Source: Lachnospiraceae bacterium
Lineage (GTDB): Bacteria > Bacillota > Clostridia > Lachnospirales > Lachnospiraceae
DNA: 40,408 bases
NCBI GenBank assembly: GCA_030526195.1
Contig: JAUNDG010000023.1
Location: 1-40,408 of the forward strand
Direction of reading: 5' to 3'
Translations under genes and position numbers: made by a program
Notes under the pieces: generated by a model
Databases searched by the model: none
What the model saw: the letters and a program-made list of their open reading frames with translations, nothing else
What the model was told of the DNA's origin: nothing
Part shown: positions 25,002 through 34,951 of the stretch, in pieces
Numbering within the stretch: position 1 is the first letter of the stretch
How the letters are laid out: the number at the start of each line of letters is the position of its first letter

Positions 25002-28000
25002 ATGAAAAAATGTCTTGTCTGGCTGCTGAGCGCGGCCTTATTTCTGGGAAGCATAGCAACGGTAGGGGCTGACGAGCCGGCGGCATCGGACACATCCGTG
25101 CCCGCGGCTTACGACAGCCGGACAGATGGTCAGGACCGTCTTGATGAAAGTCTGTTATCATCCACAGCTCTGGCGCAAATGGCGGAGCTGTCCGAAGAGC
25201 CGGCTTTCGAGGGCGACCGTGTTTTCATGTCTGAAGAGGCTATCAACGGAAAATACCTTCTGAGCGCTGTTCAGAAGGTATTTGTGCTGTCCCGGGAAGG
25301 GCTCATTCGCAGCAGCGAAGGCTTCGACATGACCGACGGAGACTCCGTCAACGGCCAGCCGCAGGATCGCATCAAACGCGGTCTTCTGAAGGGCCGCACC
25401 GCGCTCCTTGACGGGGATCGCCTGATCGTCGGCTGGAATGATGATTACACAGATGCACCGGTGCCCGAAGCCGGCGGTCTCATCGATACAGAAGAGGAAA
25501 TCCTGGACCTTGACGTGGCCAAACCGCGTGCAGAAGAAACTCAGGTTGCCGATGAGGCTTTGCAGAACGCAGCTGCCTCGGCTCCTGAACTTTCCTCTTT
25601 AGAAAATGGGGCTGCCAAAGCATCTCTGGATTTTGACACCGTCAACAGCACAGAGGAAAACCTCAACACGGCTTCATATGAAAATGATGCGGTCAATGCA
25701 TCACCGGATGCCGCAACTGATTATGTCGGTACCGAAAATGCTGTCGGTTCATCCGACAACGGGATCGCAGAAAACAACGACGGCTCATCTGATAAAGCTG
25801 ATAACGATAACACGGTTGGTTCAACCGACAACTCAGCCGCTGAGAATAACGGCGGTTCATCAGATGACACAGCTACCGACAATGCAACCGGTTCATTCGA
25901 TAACGCTGATGCGGATAATACAGTCGTTTCATCTGATAACACTGACACAGACAACACTGCCGGTTCATCCGGCAACACCGACACAGATGCTGCCGGTTCA
26001 TTGATCACCACTGAGCCGATCACGAAAACCGGCGCCTGGCTGGTGAAGGCCATCGGTTCCGATGCCATCACCTATGTGTTCTACGATGACGAGGCCCTGG
26101 CCACCGCTCATGTGGAACTGCTGGAGAAGCAGCCGGAGACGGAGGCTGTCTACCGTTATGCCGTTGACGGTGGTATCGGTGACGGTCGCCTCGATGCCGC
26201 ACTTCTTAAGGAAATGAAGCTCATGCAGGAGAGTGATGAATCTCTCCCGGAAATGGCCTCTGTTTTCACAGCTCGTCACGATGAGAATCTCACCGCCATT
26301 GGTTTTTATACCGACGATGAGATGACCTCCTATGCTTTCAATATTTATGCCGGTGAGAGTGAAGAGACGGTCTTTGATCAGGAACCCCTTTACGCTCTGC
26401 CGGAGGCCGGCACGGTGACCGGTGCCGGTTATCACACCGTGGCGCTGTCCGCCCCGCTGTCACTCAAAAAAGGCGATGTTTTTGCCGTGGCCTTAACCAT
26501 TACAGCTAAGAACGGCTCCATTTTCTATGACCGCTTTGATGAGGCCCGGAATGAGACTGGTGAGGTAATCTTCAGTTCCACACCTTCCGCCGATACCACC
26601 TCATTTTTACGCGTCGATGAGGCCTTCAAGCCTTTGTCAGGGGTGGTGGCAGGTTCACTTCGTCTTTCGGCCGTGACCGACTATAACGGCATTGAAGAGG
26701 ATGACCTCAATACTGCGGTTTCATCCCTCACAGACGGCGCTCTCTATGAAATCTGCGCCGCCGATAATCAGAACCTGGCGCTGGATGTCCAGGGCGGCAA
26801 TGTCTTTGTCCGTTCCAATGTCCAGCTTTACAAAGCCAACCACACCAATGCCCAGCAGTGGTACGCCAAAGCCAACAGCGACGGCACCTTCAGCTTCATT
26901 TCCCGCTCCGCGGGCCGGGCACTTGACGTGGAGGGCAATGCCATTAAAGACGGCACCAACATCCAGGTTCACACCGCCCGCTACAAAGCCGGGCAGAAAT
27001 GGAAACTGGTGTCCGCCGGCAACAACTCATTTTCATTAGTCCATGCCTACAGCGGGAAGTATCTCACCGTTAACGGCGCTATGGCCAAGGGCACCAATGT
27101 GGTGCTGGCCACAAAGAATAACAGCAGCGCCCAGCGCTTTGTGTTCAATGCTGTGACGCCGGTGAACATGGCCGGGACCTATATGATGGGAACACCCCTG
27201 TCAAAGAACCATGTGGTGACGGCTAAGAGCCCAGCCGCCGGCTATCAGTTAAGTGCCAAGACCTGGGCAGCCACCCAGCTCTTTGTGTTCACCAAAAACA
27301 GCAACGGGTTCTACACCATCACCCAAAAGGGGATGAACGGTGTGCTAACCATTGACGGCACGGGGGCGTCCGGTTCACCGGTCATTTCCTCACCGAACAG
27401 AAGTAGCGATAACCAGCTGTGGCGGGTTGAAATGCAGGAAAACGGGAGCGTGGCCATTTTCTCAAAGGCAGCGCCTCATGTGTGTCTCTCCCTGGCGAAC
27501 AGCCAGCCGGATAAGAGTCCGTCCCTTCTGGTGTCCTCATGGCGGAAGGCCGATCGTCAGTATTTCAACCTGGTCGACCCCAACGCGGATCAGCTCACCG
27601 GCACCTTTGTCATCCGGTCAGCCAAGTATCCGGACCGCGTGCTGGACGTGGCGGACGGTTCCAAGAATGCCGGTGCCAACATTCAAAGCTACAATGACAA
27701 CAGCTCGGCGGCTCAGAAATACAAACTGACCAAGGTATCCATGCAGGATCCGGAGCCGATCTACTATATTAAGACAAATGCCGACGGCATGGCGCTGACC
27801 GTGTCCGGCAGTGTGGGGCAGGACGCCAACGTGGTGCAGGACACCTATAAAGGATCCGATAATCAGAAATGGGCTGTCATCCCCAACAAGGACGGCACAT
27901 ACACCATCGCCGCATATCTCAATCGGAATTATGTGCTGGATATCGCCAGCGGTTCCATGGCCTACAAGCAGAACATCCGGGTGCACAAAACCAACAGCAC

Positions 28001-29594
28001 CGCCGCCCAGAAATGGTATCTGGCGGATAATCGGGTCACATCCTGTAAGCTGACCACGGCCAACCAGGTCACCATCAGCGGGACAGGGGACAGCGAAAAG
28101 CACGGCGATGACGGGCTGCTCTATCTCATCGCCTTTGATCCCAGTGATTACATCGGTGATGGTCACGTGTTGGGCTCATCTGCAGACGGCACCTCATTTT
28201 CCATCACATCCCGGGGCCTGGATATGCCCTATTACATCAACCGGGAATTCTTCACAGCCGTGAAGGTGGACGGCATCTACCGGGTCTGCAGCAACGGCTT
28301 CTACATCACAAATCCTGAGAAAATGGCGTCTCGCAACACCGCCCGTATCAAGCCCATCAACAAGAAGGGGCTGGCACCGGACGGCTTTAACCAGAGCCGT
28401 GTCAACGAAGCCATCAACACCCTGCACGCCAAGCATGTGGCGGAGAACTTCACCCTGGATCAGATCGTCAACGGATCAGGCGCCCAGTTTACCTATCGGG
28501 GTGTCACCTATAACTTTGACGGTGGTATTGTGGGCAGTATCAAGCAGCGTGTGAAGGAAATGAATGCAGCGGGCGTTCAGGTCACAGGTATTCTTTATGC
28601 GACAAAGAATCTTATCGCAACCCATCCCTCACTGGTCACCCCCGGTGGACGTAACGCCCCGGATTCAGCCCTTCTGGTGGGCATCAACGGGCAGGAGGCT
28701 CAGGGCCGGCGTGAATTTGAAGCCGTGTGTGCCTTCCTGGCCACCACATTTTCGGAAGCGGATTGCCACATCGACAACTGGGTCATCGGCAACGAGTTGA
28801 ACGATGCCACCCACTGGAATTACTGCGGTGAGCTGATGTCAGCGGAAGAGTACGTCACCATGTACACTCAGGTGTTCCGTATTGCTTACAACACCATGCG
28901 CAGCATCTGGAGCAATGTCCGGGTGTACGATTCACTGGATCACAACTGGCGTGTCAAGGCCGTAAACAATTATTACCTGGCCAAGACCTTCCAGGATCGC
29001 TTCGCCAGCATCCTGAAGGAAGAAGGGGATATCGAATGGCATCTGGCCTTCCATCCCTACTGTTCACCGGAACAGGATCCCCGGATCTGGGTTGAGACCA
29101 CCTACGTGACCCACGATATCAACACCACCATCCAGATTACTATGATGAATCTGGAAACTCTGTCGAATTATATGACCAGTAAATACGGCAGCCAGCACCG
29201 CATCATCTTGTCCGAGACCGGCATCAGTGCCCGCTATAAGGATAAGGACTATGTCCTGGAACAGGCGGCAGCCATTGCCTACGGTTACTACATTGCCGAA
29301 TCCCTGCCGAATGTGGACAATTACATCATCCACCATCTGCAGGACGACAGCGGCGAGATGGCCGGCGGCTGGTACCTGGGGCTTAAGGATGTGAACGGCG
29401 GCAAGCGTCCGGCTTACACCGTCTTTGCCAATATGGACAGCAAGGCCAATGGTTTGGCCTACACGGAAAAGACCTCGCCCTACAACGTGGGCAAACCCAT
29501 CATTCAGGTGGTGAACAGCAAGTACACCTCCTGGAAGCAGGCCAAGCATCTGGCCAATCTTGACATCACGAAGTTCGGCGACAGCCGTTACTAA
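25002..29594 (+). CDS. Large secreted protein: ricin-type lectin repeats and DUF5722 glycosidase-like domain
   Basis: A 1530-residue exported protein. The ATG at 25002 (GGAG six bases upstream) begins a clear signal peptide, MKKCLVWLLSAALFLGS, cut near residue 24; an in-frame ATG at 24990 has no site. Residues about 245-335 are a low-complexity Ser/Asp/Asn/Thr spacer (SSDNTDTDN type). Residues about 580-1010 hold ricin-type beta-trefoil repeats (LDVQGGN, NAQQWY, GQKWKL, NQKWAV, AQKWYL), apparently three trefoils. From about 1060 a TIM-barrel-like DUF5722 domain follows, with E1265 in WVIGNELND and E1405 in ILSETGIS, which fit acid/base and nucleophile positions of retaining glycosidases. It has no wall-sorting motif, so it is probably released or held by its lectin modules. 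The glycan target is unknown. Confidence 0.85.
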   Translation: MKKCLVWLLSAALFLGSIATVGADEPAASDTSVPAAYDSRTDGQDRLDESLLSSTALAQMAELSEEPAFEGDRVFMSEEAINGKYLLSAVQKVFVLSREGLIRSSEGFDMTDGDSVNGQPQDRIKRGLLKGRTALLDGDRLIVGWNDDYTDAPVPEAGGLIDTEEEILDLDVAKPRAEETQVADEALQNAAASAPELSSLENGAAKASLDFDTVNSTEENLNTASYENDAVNASPDAATDYVGTENAVGSSDNGIAENNDGSSDKADNDNTVGSTDNSAAENNGGSSDDTATDNATGSFDNADADNTVVSSDNTDTDNTAGSSGNTDTDAAGSLITTEPITKTGAWLVKAIGSDAITYVFYDDEALATAHVELLEKQPETEAVYRYAVDGGIGDGRLDAALLKEMKLMQESDESLPEMASVFTARHDENLTAIGFYTDDEMTSYAFNIYAGESEETVFDQEPLYALPEAGTVTGAGYHTVALSAPLSLKKGDVFAVALTITAKNGSIFYDRFDEARNETGEVIFSSTPSADTTSFLRVDEAFKPLSGVVAGSLRLSAVTDYNGIEEDDLNTAVSSLTDGALYEICAADNQNLALDVQGGNVFVRSNVQLYKANHTNAQQWYAKANSDGTFSFISRSAGRALDVEGNAIKDGTNIQVHTARYKAGQKWKLVSAGNNSFSLVHAYSGKYLTVNGAMAKGTNVVLATKNNSSAQRFVFNAVTPVNMAGTYMMGTPLSKNHVVTAKSPAAGYQLSAKTWAATQLFVFTKNSNGFYTITQKGMNGVLTIDGTGASGSPVISSPNRSSDNQLWRVEMQENGSVAIFSKAAPHVCLSLANSQPDKSPSLLVSSWRKADRQYFNLVDPNADQLTGTFVIRSAKYPDRVLDVADGSKNAGANIQSYNDNSSAAQKYKLTKVSMQDPEPIYYIKTNADGMALTVSGSVGQDANVVQDTYKGSDNQKWAVIPNKDGTYTIAAYLNRNYVLDIASGSMAYKQNIRVHKTNSTAAQKWYLADNRVTSCKLTTANQVTISGTGDSEKHGDDGLLYLIAFDPSDYIGDGHVLGSSADGTSFSITSRGLDMPYYINREFFTAVKVDGIYRVCSNGFYITNPEKMASRNTARIKPINKKGLAPDGFNQSRVNEAINTLHAKHVAENFTLDQIVNGSGAQFTYRGVTYNFDGGIVGSIKQRVKEMNAAGVQVTGILYATKNLIATHPSLVTPGGRNAPDSALLVGINGQEAQGRREFEAVCAFLATTFSEADCHIDNWVIGNELNDATHWNYCGELMSAEEYVTMYTQVFRIAYNTMRSIWSNVRVYDSLDHNWRVKAVNNYYLAKTFQDRFASILKEEGDIEWHLAFHPYCSPEQDPRIWVETTYVTHDINTTIQITMMNLETLSNYMTSKYGSQHRIILSETGISARYKDKDYVLEQAAAIAYGYYIAESLPNVDNYIIHHLQDDSGEMAGGWYLGLKDVNGGKRPAYTVFANMDSKANGLAYTEKTSPYNVGKPIIQVVNSKYTSWKQAKHLANLDITKFGDSRY

Positions 29595-29666
29595 ACAAAG
29601 ATTTAAACATGCCCCTGCGCGATGCGGCATCGCTCATCCGGTGCCTTGTCGCAGCCGGGGTCTGAA

Positions 29667-29741
29667 CGCCGGCAACGAAGCGGACTTTAATGTCCGGGGG
29701 AGAGCGCCGGCATTGAGGCGGACTTTATGCCCGGCGGAAGA
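29667..29741 (+). repeat. Two tandem imperfect 37-38-base repeats
   Basis: CGCCGGC-AACGAAGCGGACTT and CGCCGGCATTGAGGCGGACT head two copies at 29667-29703 and 29705-29741. Each can form a GC-rich hairpin (GGAC/GTCC in the first, GCCGG/CCGGC in the second). They lie just before the rluF ribosome binding site and could affect its translation. Confidence 0.6.
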
Positions 29742-29754
29742 AAAGGAGATCACC

Positions 29755-30525
29755 ATGGCCGACAACGGCATCAGAATCAACAAGTTCATCAGTGATGCCG
29801 GCCTGGCCTCCCGCCGGGGCGCCGATCAGCTCATCGCCGACGGGCGGGTCACCATCAGAAAAGCGGGAGAAGGCAGCCCCATTTCCGTGACAAGTGGTGA
29901 GCGGGTTATGCCGGGAGATGAGGTTTACCTCGATGGTACCCTTATCGAAAATGAAAAATCCGGCTTCACCTACATTATGCTGAATAAGCCCGTGGGGATT
30001 ATCTGCACCGGTGACCGTCGGACACCCGACAACGTGATGGATTTTCTCACGGCGCCGGAAAAGGTGACCTACGTGGGGCGGCTGGATAAGGAATCCTCAG
30101 GGCTTCTCCTTATGACCGATGACGGCGAGCTCAACAATGAAATGATGCGCGCTGCCCGGGGCCATGAAAAGGAGTACCTGGTGACGGTCAACAAGCCTCT
30201 GTCTGAGGATTTCTTAAGACAGATGCGCAGCGGCGTGGTGATCATGGTGCCGGACAAGCAGCATGTGGAGCACGAGGTGAAAACCCGGCCCTGTAAGGTG
30301 CGGGTGCTGGGGGAAAAGCGCTTTGCCATCACCTTGACGCAAGGCCTCAACCGGCAGATCCGCCGCATGTGCCGACGACTCGGCTACAAAGTGCTGTCCC
30401 TCAAACGGGTGAGACTCATGTCCTTGAAGCTGGGGAGCCTCCCGGAGGGACAATGGCGTTACCTCACAGAGGATGAGGTGGTTGCCCTCAAAAAAGAAGT
30501 GGAAAAGAGAAAGACTGACTCATGA
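29755..30525 (+). CDS. rluF: 23S rRNA pseudouridine synthase, RluF-like
   Basis: A 256-residue RsuA-family enzyme that isomerises a uridine in rRNA. The N-terminal S4 domain (IRINKFISDAGLASRRGADQ) is followed by the synthase domain, with catalytic D111 in GRLDKESSGLLL. HEKEYLVTVNKPLSEDF and LTQGLNRQIRRMC are closest to RluF, which modifies 23S U2604 in E. coli; RluB-type specificity cannot be excluded. An upstream in-frame ATG at 29560 would begin inside the previous gene, whereas AAGGAG precedes 29755. Its stop overlaps the ligA start by four bases (ATGA), so the two are translationally coupled. Confidence 0.88.
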   Translation: MADNGIRINKFISDAGLASRRGADQLIADGRVTIRKAGEGSPISVTSGERVMPGDEVYLDGTLIENEKSGFTYIMLNKPVGIICTGDRRTPDNVMDFLTAPEKVTYVGRLDKESSGLLLMTDDGELNNEMMRAARGHEKEYLVTVNKPLSEDFLRQMRSGVVIMVPDKQHVEHEVKTRPCKVRVLGEKRFAITLTQGLNRQIRRMCRRLGYKVLSLKRVRLMSLKLGSLPEGQWRYLTEDEVVALKKEVEKRKTDS

Positions 30526-32489
30526 TGAATGTGAAGGAACGGCTCCGTGAGCTGGTGGACATCTTAAATAAGGCATCAGAAGCCTACTATAATGAAGACC
30601 GGGAGATCATGTCGAACCTTGAGTACGATCGGCTTTATGATGAACTGGTCGCGCTGGAAGCAGAGAGCGGCATTGTGCTGGGGGATTCCCCCACGGTTCA
30701 TGTGGGCTACGAGGTGCGGGACGAACTGCCCAAGGTGGTGCACGAATCGCCTATGCTCAGTCTGGACAAAACCAAGGATACCGCGGCCCTGGCCGATTTT
30801 GTGGGGGATCATAAGGCCCTTCTGTCCTGGAAGATGGATGGCCTCACTGTGGTCCTCACTTATGAAAATGGTGCTCTTTCAAGAGCGGTCACCCGTGGCA
30901 ACGGCCGGGAGGGTGAACTGGTGACAGCCAATGCCCGGGCCTTCAAAAATGTGCCGTTGAAGATTCCTTTCACCGGGACTTTAACCCTTCGGGGTGAGGC
31001 TATCATCCGCTACTCGGATTTTGAGCGGATCAATGCCGCCATCGAGGATGCGGACAGCCGCTATAAGAATCCGCGCAATCTTTGCTCCGGGTCTGTCCGG
31101 CAGTTGGATGCGGCCGTGACCGCCAAACGCAGTGTTTATTTCTATGCCTTTGCACTGGTGAGTGCCGACGGCGTTGATTTCCGTAATTCACGAGAAGAGC
31201 AGTTTAAATGGCTCACCGCCCAGGGCTTTGATGTGGTGGAATACCGGACGATCACAGGTGCCACAACGGCGGAGGGGGTTAAGGCTTTTGCCGATAAGAT
31301 TGCGGAAAATGACTTTCCGTCAGACGGTCTGGTGGTGCTGTATGATGATATCGCTTATGGTGAATCCCTGGGCTCCACAGCCAAGTTTCCGCGAAATGCC
31401 ATGGCCTTTAAGTGGCAGGATGAGTTAAAAGAAACCACCCTGCGGGCAGTGGAATGGAGTCCTTCCCGGACGGGTCTTATCAATCCTATTGCGGTTTTTG
31501 ACCCGGTGGATCTGGAAGGGACTGAGGTGAAACGCGCATCCCTCCATAATGTCAGCATCGTGAAGGAACTGCAGCTGGGCATCGGGGATACGGTGACCGT
31601 TTACAAGGCTAACATGATCATTCCGCAGATCGCGGAAAATCTGACCCGGTCCGATACCCTGGAGATCCCGAAAATCTGTCCGGTGTGCGGCGGCGAAGCG
31701 GCTATCCGTCAGGAGGAAGCCTCTGATGTGCTGACCCTTCATTGCCTGAATGAGCGCTGCCGGGCCAAGCTGATCCGGGCGCTTGACCTTTTCGTGAGCC
31801 GCAATGCCCTCAACATCGAAGGTTTGTCTGAAGCTACTTTGGAGAAGTTTATCGAAGCGGGTTTCATCAACGATCCGGCCGATCTCTTTTCTCTGGACCG
31901 ATATCGTGAAGCCATCGAAGGCATGGAGGGCTTTGGCGAAAAGTCTTACGCCAATCTCATGGACAGCATTAAGAAAGCCTCCGTCACCACTTTAAGTCGA
32001 CTGGTGTACGGTATCGGTATCCCCAATGTGGGGGAAGCCAATGCGCGGCTCATCTGCCGGGCTTTCCACGATGATCCCGAGGCTTTGAAGGCTGCGGATG
32101 AAGAGACTCTGTCCGCTATCCCTTCTGTGGGGCCTGTCATTGCCCGTTCTGTCACCGCCTGGATGCGGGACGAAGAGTGCCGGCATTTATTTGATCGGCT
32201 GCTGTCCTGCGTGACACTTGAAAAAGAAGAAGAGGCGGCCGCATCACCCATTTCCGGAAAGACATTTGTCATTACGGGCTCTGTTGTGTATTATAAGAAT
32301 CGGAATGAACTGAAGGCCGTCATTGAGAAAATGGGCGGTAAGGTCACCGGTTCTGTGACGAGTAAGACTGATTATCTCATCAACAACGATGTGACCAGTT
32401 CATCCAGTAAAAATAAAAACGCGATCAAACTCGGTGTGCCCATCATTTCCGAGGATGATTTCAGGGAGTTAATACAATATGCCGATTAA
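30522..32489 (+). CDS. ligA: NAD-dependent DNA ligase
   Basis: A 655-residue ligase, slightly short of the usual 670, that seals nicks in replication and repair. Domain Ia ([14 protein letters not shown]) comes first. The nucleotidyltransferase domain has the adenylated lysine K104 in WKMDGLT (classically KLDGLA) and [14 protein letters not shown]. An OB fold follows, then a four-cysteine zinc finger (CPVCGG and CLNERC), helix-hairpin-helix motifs and a C-terminal BRCT domain ([20 protein letters not shown]). The KMDGLT and NLCSGS variants occur, to my recollection, in related Clostridia ligases. The start overlaps rluF by four bases, and the end overlaps metA by eleven. I cannot tell whether this is the only ligase in the genome. 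Confidence 0.95.
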   Translation: MMNVKERLRELVDILNKASEAYYNEDREIMSNLEYDRLYDELVALEAESGIVLGDSPTVHVGYEVRDELPKVVHESPMLSLDKTKDTAALADFVGDHKALLSWKMDGLTVVLTYENGALSRAVTRGNGREGELVTANARAFKNVPLKIPFTGTLTLRGEAIIRYSDFERINAAIEDADSRYKNPRNLCSGSVRQLDAAVTAKRSVYFYAFALVSADGVDFRNSREEQFKWLTAQGFDVVEYRTITGATTAEGVKAFADKIAENDFPSDGLVVLYDDIAYGESLGSTAKFPRNAMAFKWQDELKETTLRAVEWSPSRTGLINPIAVFDPVDLEGTEVKRASLHNVSIVKELQLGIGDTVTVYKANMIIPQIAENLTRSDTLEIPKICPVCGGEAAIRQEEASDVLTLHCLNERCRAKLIRALDLFVSRNALNIEGLSEATLEKFIEAGFINDPADLFSLDRYREAIEGMEGFGEKSYANLMDSIKKASVTTLSRLVYGIGIPNVGEANARLICRAFHDDPEALKAADEETLSAIPSVGPVIARSVTAWMRDEECRHLFDRLLSCVTLEKEEEAAASPISGKTFVITGSVVYYKNRNELKAVIEKMGGKVTGSVTSKTDYLINNDVTSSSSKNKNAIKLGVPIISEDDFRELIQYAD

Positions 32490-33405
32490 AGTACCCAATA
32501 ATCTGCCTGTTAAGGAGATTCTTGAGAAAGAAAATATTTTCGTTATGGATGAGAACCGGGCGATCCATCAGGATATCCGGCCCATCCGTATTGTCATCGT
32601 CAATCTGATGCCGAATAAAGAGGAGACAGAGCTGCACATCCTGCGGATGCTGTCCAACACACCGCTGCAAATTGATTGCAGCTTTGTGCACATGTCTTCC
32701 CACAATTCCACCCACGTGTCAAAAAGCCATCTGGATTCTTTCTATCAGACCTTTGAGGAAATCCGCGGCCATAATTTTGACGGTATGATCATCACAGGTG
32801 CACCGTTGGAACACTTGCCTTTTGAGGAGGTGGACTACTGGCAGGAGCTGGCTGACATTTTCGACTGGTCATCCACTCATGTGACATCCACCTTGTTCCT
32901 CTGCTGGGCGGCGCAGGCCGGGCTGTATCATTTTTATCATCTGGATAAAAAACCCATGCCGGCCAAAGTGTTCGGCATTTACGAACATCGCCTTTACAAT
33001 CGCCGGATTCCGCTGGTGAGAGGGTTCGACGATGTGTTCCTGGCGCCCCATTCCCGTCATACCGAGGTGCCGGCTGATGCCATCGAGGCCTGTCCGGATC
33101 TGACGGTTCTGGCGAAATCCGATAAGGCCGGTGTGTATCTGGCCATGGCGGAGTTTGGCCGCAAAATCTTTGTCATGGGGCATCCGGAATACAGCCGTTC
33201 CACACTGATGAAGGAATACGTGCGTGACGTTAATAAAGGTCTGCCCATTGCGGTGCCTTATAACTATTTCCCGGACGATGATCCCAATAAGCGTCCGGAT
33301 CTGACCTGGCGTTCCCATGCCAACAACCTGTACACCAACTGGCTCAACTATTATGTGTACCAGTCAACACCCTTTGATCTGGAAGGAACACCCTGGAGAG
33401 CCTGA
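32479..33405 (+). CDS. metA: Homoserine O-acyltransferase, predicted O-acetyltransferase
   Basis: First committed step of methionine synthesis, acylating homoserine. The 308-residue MetA-family protein has the nucleophile C142 in FLCWAAQAG, a later active-site histidine region (RHTEVP, GHPEYSR), and the N-terminal [20 protein letters not shown]. Residue 111 is glutamate (TGAPLEHL). In characterised MetA proteins glutamate here selects acetyl-CoA and glycine selects succinyl-CoA, so O-acetylhomoserine is predicted. The start lies inside the end of ligA with AGGGAG upstream. No SAM or T-box leader is seen, so expression probably follows the ligA transcript. Confidence 0.95.
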   Translation: MPIKVPNNLPVKEILEKENIFVMDENRAIHQDIRPIRIVIVNLMPNKEETELHILRMLSNTPLQIDCSFVHMSSHNSTHVSKSHLDSFYQTFEEIRGHNFDGMIITGAPLEHLPFEEVDYWQELADIFDWSSTHVTSTLFLCWAAQAGLYHFYHLDKKPMPAKVFGIYEHRLYNRRIPLVRGFDDVFLAPHSRHTEVPADAIEACPDLTVLAKSDKAGVYLAMAEFGRKIFVMGHPEYSRSTLMKEYVRDVNKGLPIAVPYNYFPDDDPNKRPDLTWRSHANNLYTNWLNYYVYQSTPFDLEGTPWRA

Positions 33406-33420
33406 TTCTGTGAGAGATAT

Positions 33421-34779
33421 ATGACAGCTGAAAGACGAACTTCACAATCCAATATAGAACGCCGTAAGGCCCGCATGAAAGCAAGACAACGGGCGGAGCG
33501 GCAAAGGGCTTTGCGCCGGCGGACGCTGGTGCTGATCCTGTCTTTTGTGGTGCTCATCGGCAGTGCCGGCTATCTTCTGGTGATGGGACTGACGGGGCAG
33601 ATCTTTGTGGGCGGCAGTAAGACAGTGGCTGTGACCCAGCCGCCGATCACCGTTACCACAGGTGAAACGACGGATGAGCCCTCGATTCCCGTGACCTATA
33701 CCGGTTCCGGCAACACCGGCGAAAATGCCTCCAACTGGACGTATACCACGGCAGAATCCATGCCGGCGGGGAATATTGTGGACGGCACAAGCGCGTTCTA
33801 CGATTATGAGCGGGTCCGCCGGGATCTTTATTTCCTTGAAAAACGATACGATGATTGCCTCACGGTGAATGTGTTCGGCTATTCCGCCGACGGCCGTGAA
33901 CTTCTGGATGCGGTTGTGGGCAGTCCCACCGCCACGAAGGATGTCATCGTGCAGTACGGCATGCATGCCCGTGAATACCTGGTAGTCAATGTGGCCATGA
34001 TGCAGCTGGAGCGACTGCTTGTGTCGTACCACAGTGGTACCGTTAACGGCCGATCCATTTCCGACGTGATGGGGAATGTGCGGCTTCACATCATTCCGAT
34101 GATGAACCCGGACGGCATCATGCTGAGCGAGACTCAGTCCCTTGATGTACTCCAGAGTGAGGAACTGAAGAATATCATTCTTAAGGCCCACGAAAGTGAC
34201 CTGGCGCTGGGCAAGGCCAGCCCCAGCATGGAAGAGTACCTGGCCACCTGGAAGGCCAATGCCCGGTGCGTTGACCTCAATCGTAACTTTGCCACCACCG
34301 GCTGGACCACGGAAATGGGGACTCAGACTCCGTCCTGCAGCCGGTATCCCGGCAGTGCCGCCAACTCCGAGCCGGAGGTTCAGGCGCTTCTGTCTTTGGT
34401 GGACAGCATCAATTGCGTGGCGCAGATCGCCTACCATGCCCATGGTGAAATGGTTTATTTTGACTACGGTATGGAAGAAATTGATCCGGCCCTTCACGAT
34501 ACGGATCATGAGCTGGCCCAGCGCATCAGTGCGGCCACAGCCGTCAATGGCGCCGAGCCCTATGAAGTCATCTCCACGGTGCTGGATGATCAGAACCCCG
34601 GCGGTTGCAGCGATTACTTCATGCAGATCCTGCACAAACCCGCCGTCACAGTGGAAGTGGCCGCCAAGCTTAAGCCCGACGGCAGCTATAACGATCCGCC
34701 TCTGAGCCTCGATCAGGTTGCCGGCGTCTTCGAAAGAAATGCCGACGTGTTGCCGGTGGTCGCTGAGATGTTTGCCTGA
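33421..34779 (+). CDS. Membrane-anchored M14 zinc carboxypeptidase
   Basis: A 452-residue metallopeptidase facing outside. A very basic N-terminus leads to one membrane helix (about 35-56), a Thr/Gly-rich spacer, and the M14 domain from about 120. Zinc ligands are H182 and E185 (GMHAREYL) and H339 (YHAHGEM). The catalytic glutamate is E412 (TVEVAA). NPDG and DLNRNF substrate-site motifs are present. Related exported M14 enzymes trim peptidoglycan peptides (gamma-D-Glu-diamino acid bonds), which is a plausible role, though the substrate cannot be read from the sequence. It starts 15 bases after metA with a weak site and ends before a strong terminator, so it is probably the last gene of the rluF-ligA-metA run. 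Confidence 0.9.
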   Translation: MTAERRTSQSNIERRKARMKARQRAERQRALRRRTLVLILSFVVLIGSAGYLLVMGLTGQIFVGGSKTVAVTQPPITVTTGETTDEPSIPVTYTGSGNTGENASNWTYTTAESMPAGNIVDGTSAFYDYERVRRDLYFLEKRYDDCLTVNVFGYSADGRELLDAVVGSPTATKDVIVQYGMHAREYLVVNVAMMQLERLLVSYHSGTVNGRSISDVMGNVRLHIIPMMNPDGIMLSETQSLDVLQSEELKNIILKAHESDLALGKASPSMEEYLATWKANARCVDLNRNFATTGWTTEMGTQTPSCSRYPGSAANSEPEVQALLSLVDSINCVAQIAYHAHGEMVYFDYGMEEIDPALHDTDHELAQRISAATAVNGAEPYEVISTVLDDQNPGGCSDYFMQILHKPAVTVEVAAKLKPDGSYNDPPLSLDQVAGVFERNADVLPVVAEMFA

Positions 34780-34843
34780 TGGGGCATGGCATCGGGGATG
34801 ATACCTGAATGGGAATCCGATGCCTCAAAAAATGAATCGAGAT

Positions 34844-34879
34844 AAAAAAACACCTGCGAGCTGACTCGCAGGTGTTTTT
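34844..34879. terminator. Bidirectional terminator
   Basis: A perfect 12-bp stem (34849-34860 with 34865-34876), loop CTGA, A run before and T run after. It serves the M14 gene and the convergent acidic-protein gene. Confidence 0.95.
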
Positions 34880-34951
34880 GCAATCATATGAAAATCAGGA
34901 AGCCTATACGTTCTCATGAAATCAAAGGAAATAAGACATCGATGAGAAATC

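Noticed and set aside
29560-29754. N-terminal extension of the RluF-like protein
   Set aside because: It would begin inside the preceding gene, and the conserved S4 domain starts right after the ATG at 29755, which has AAGGAG upstream.
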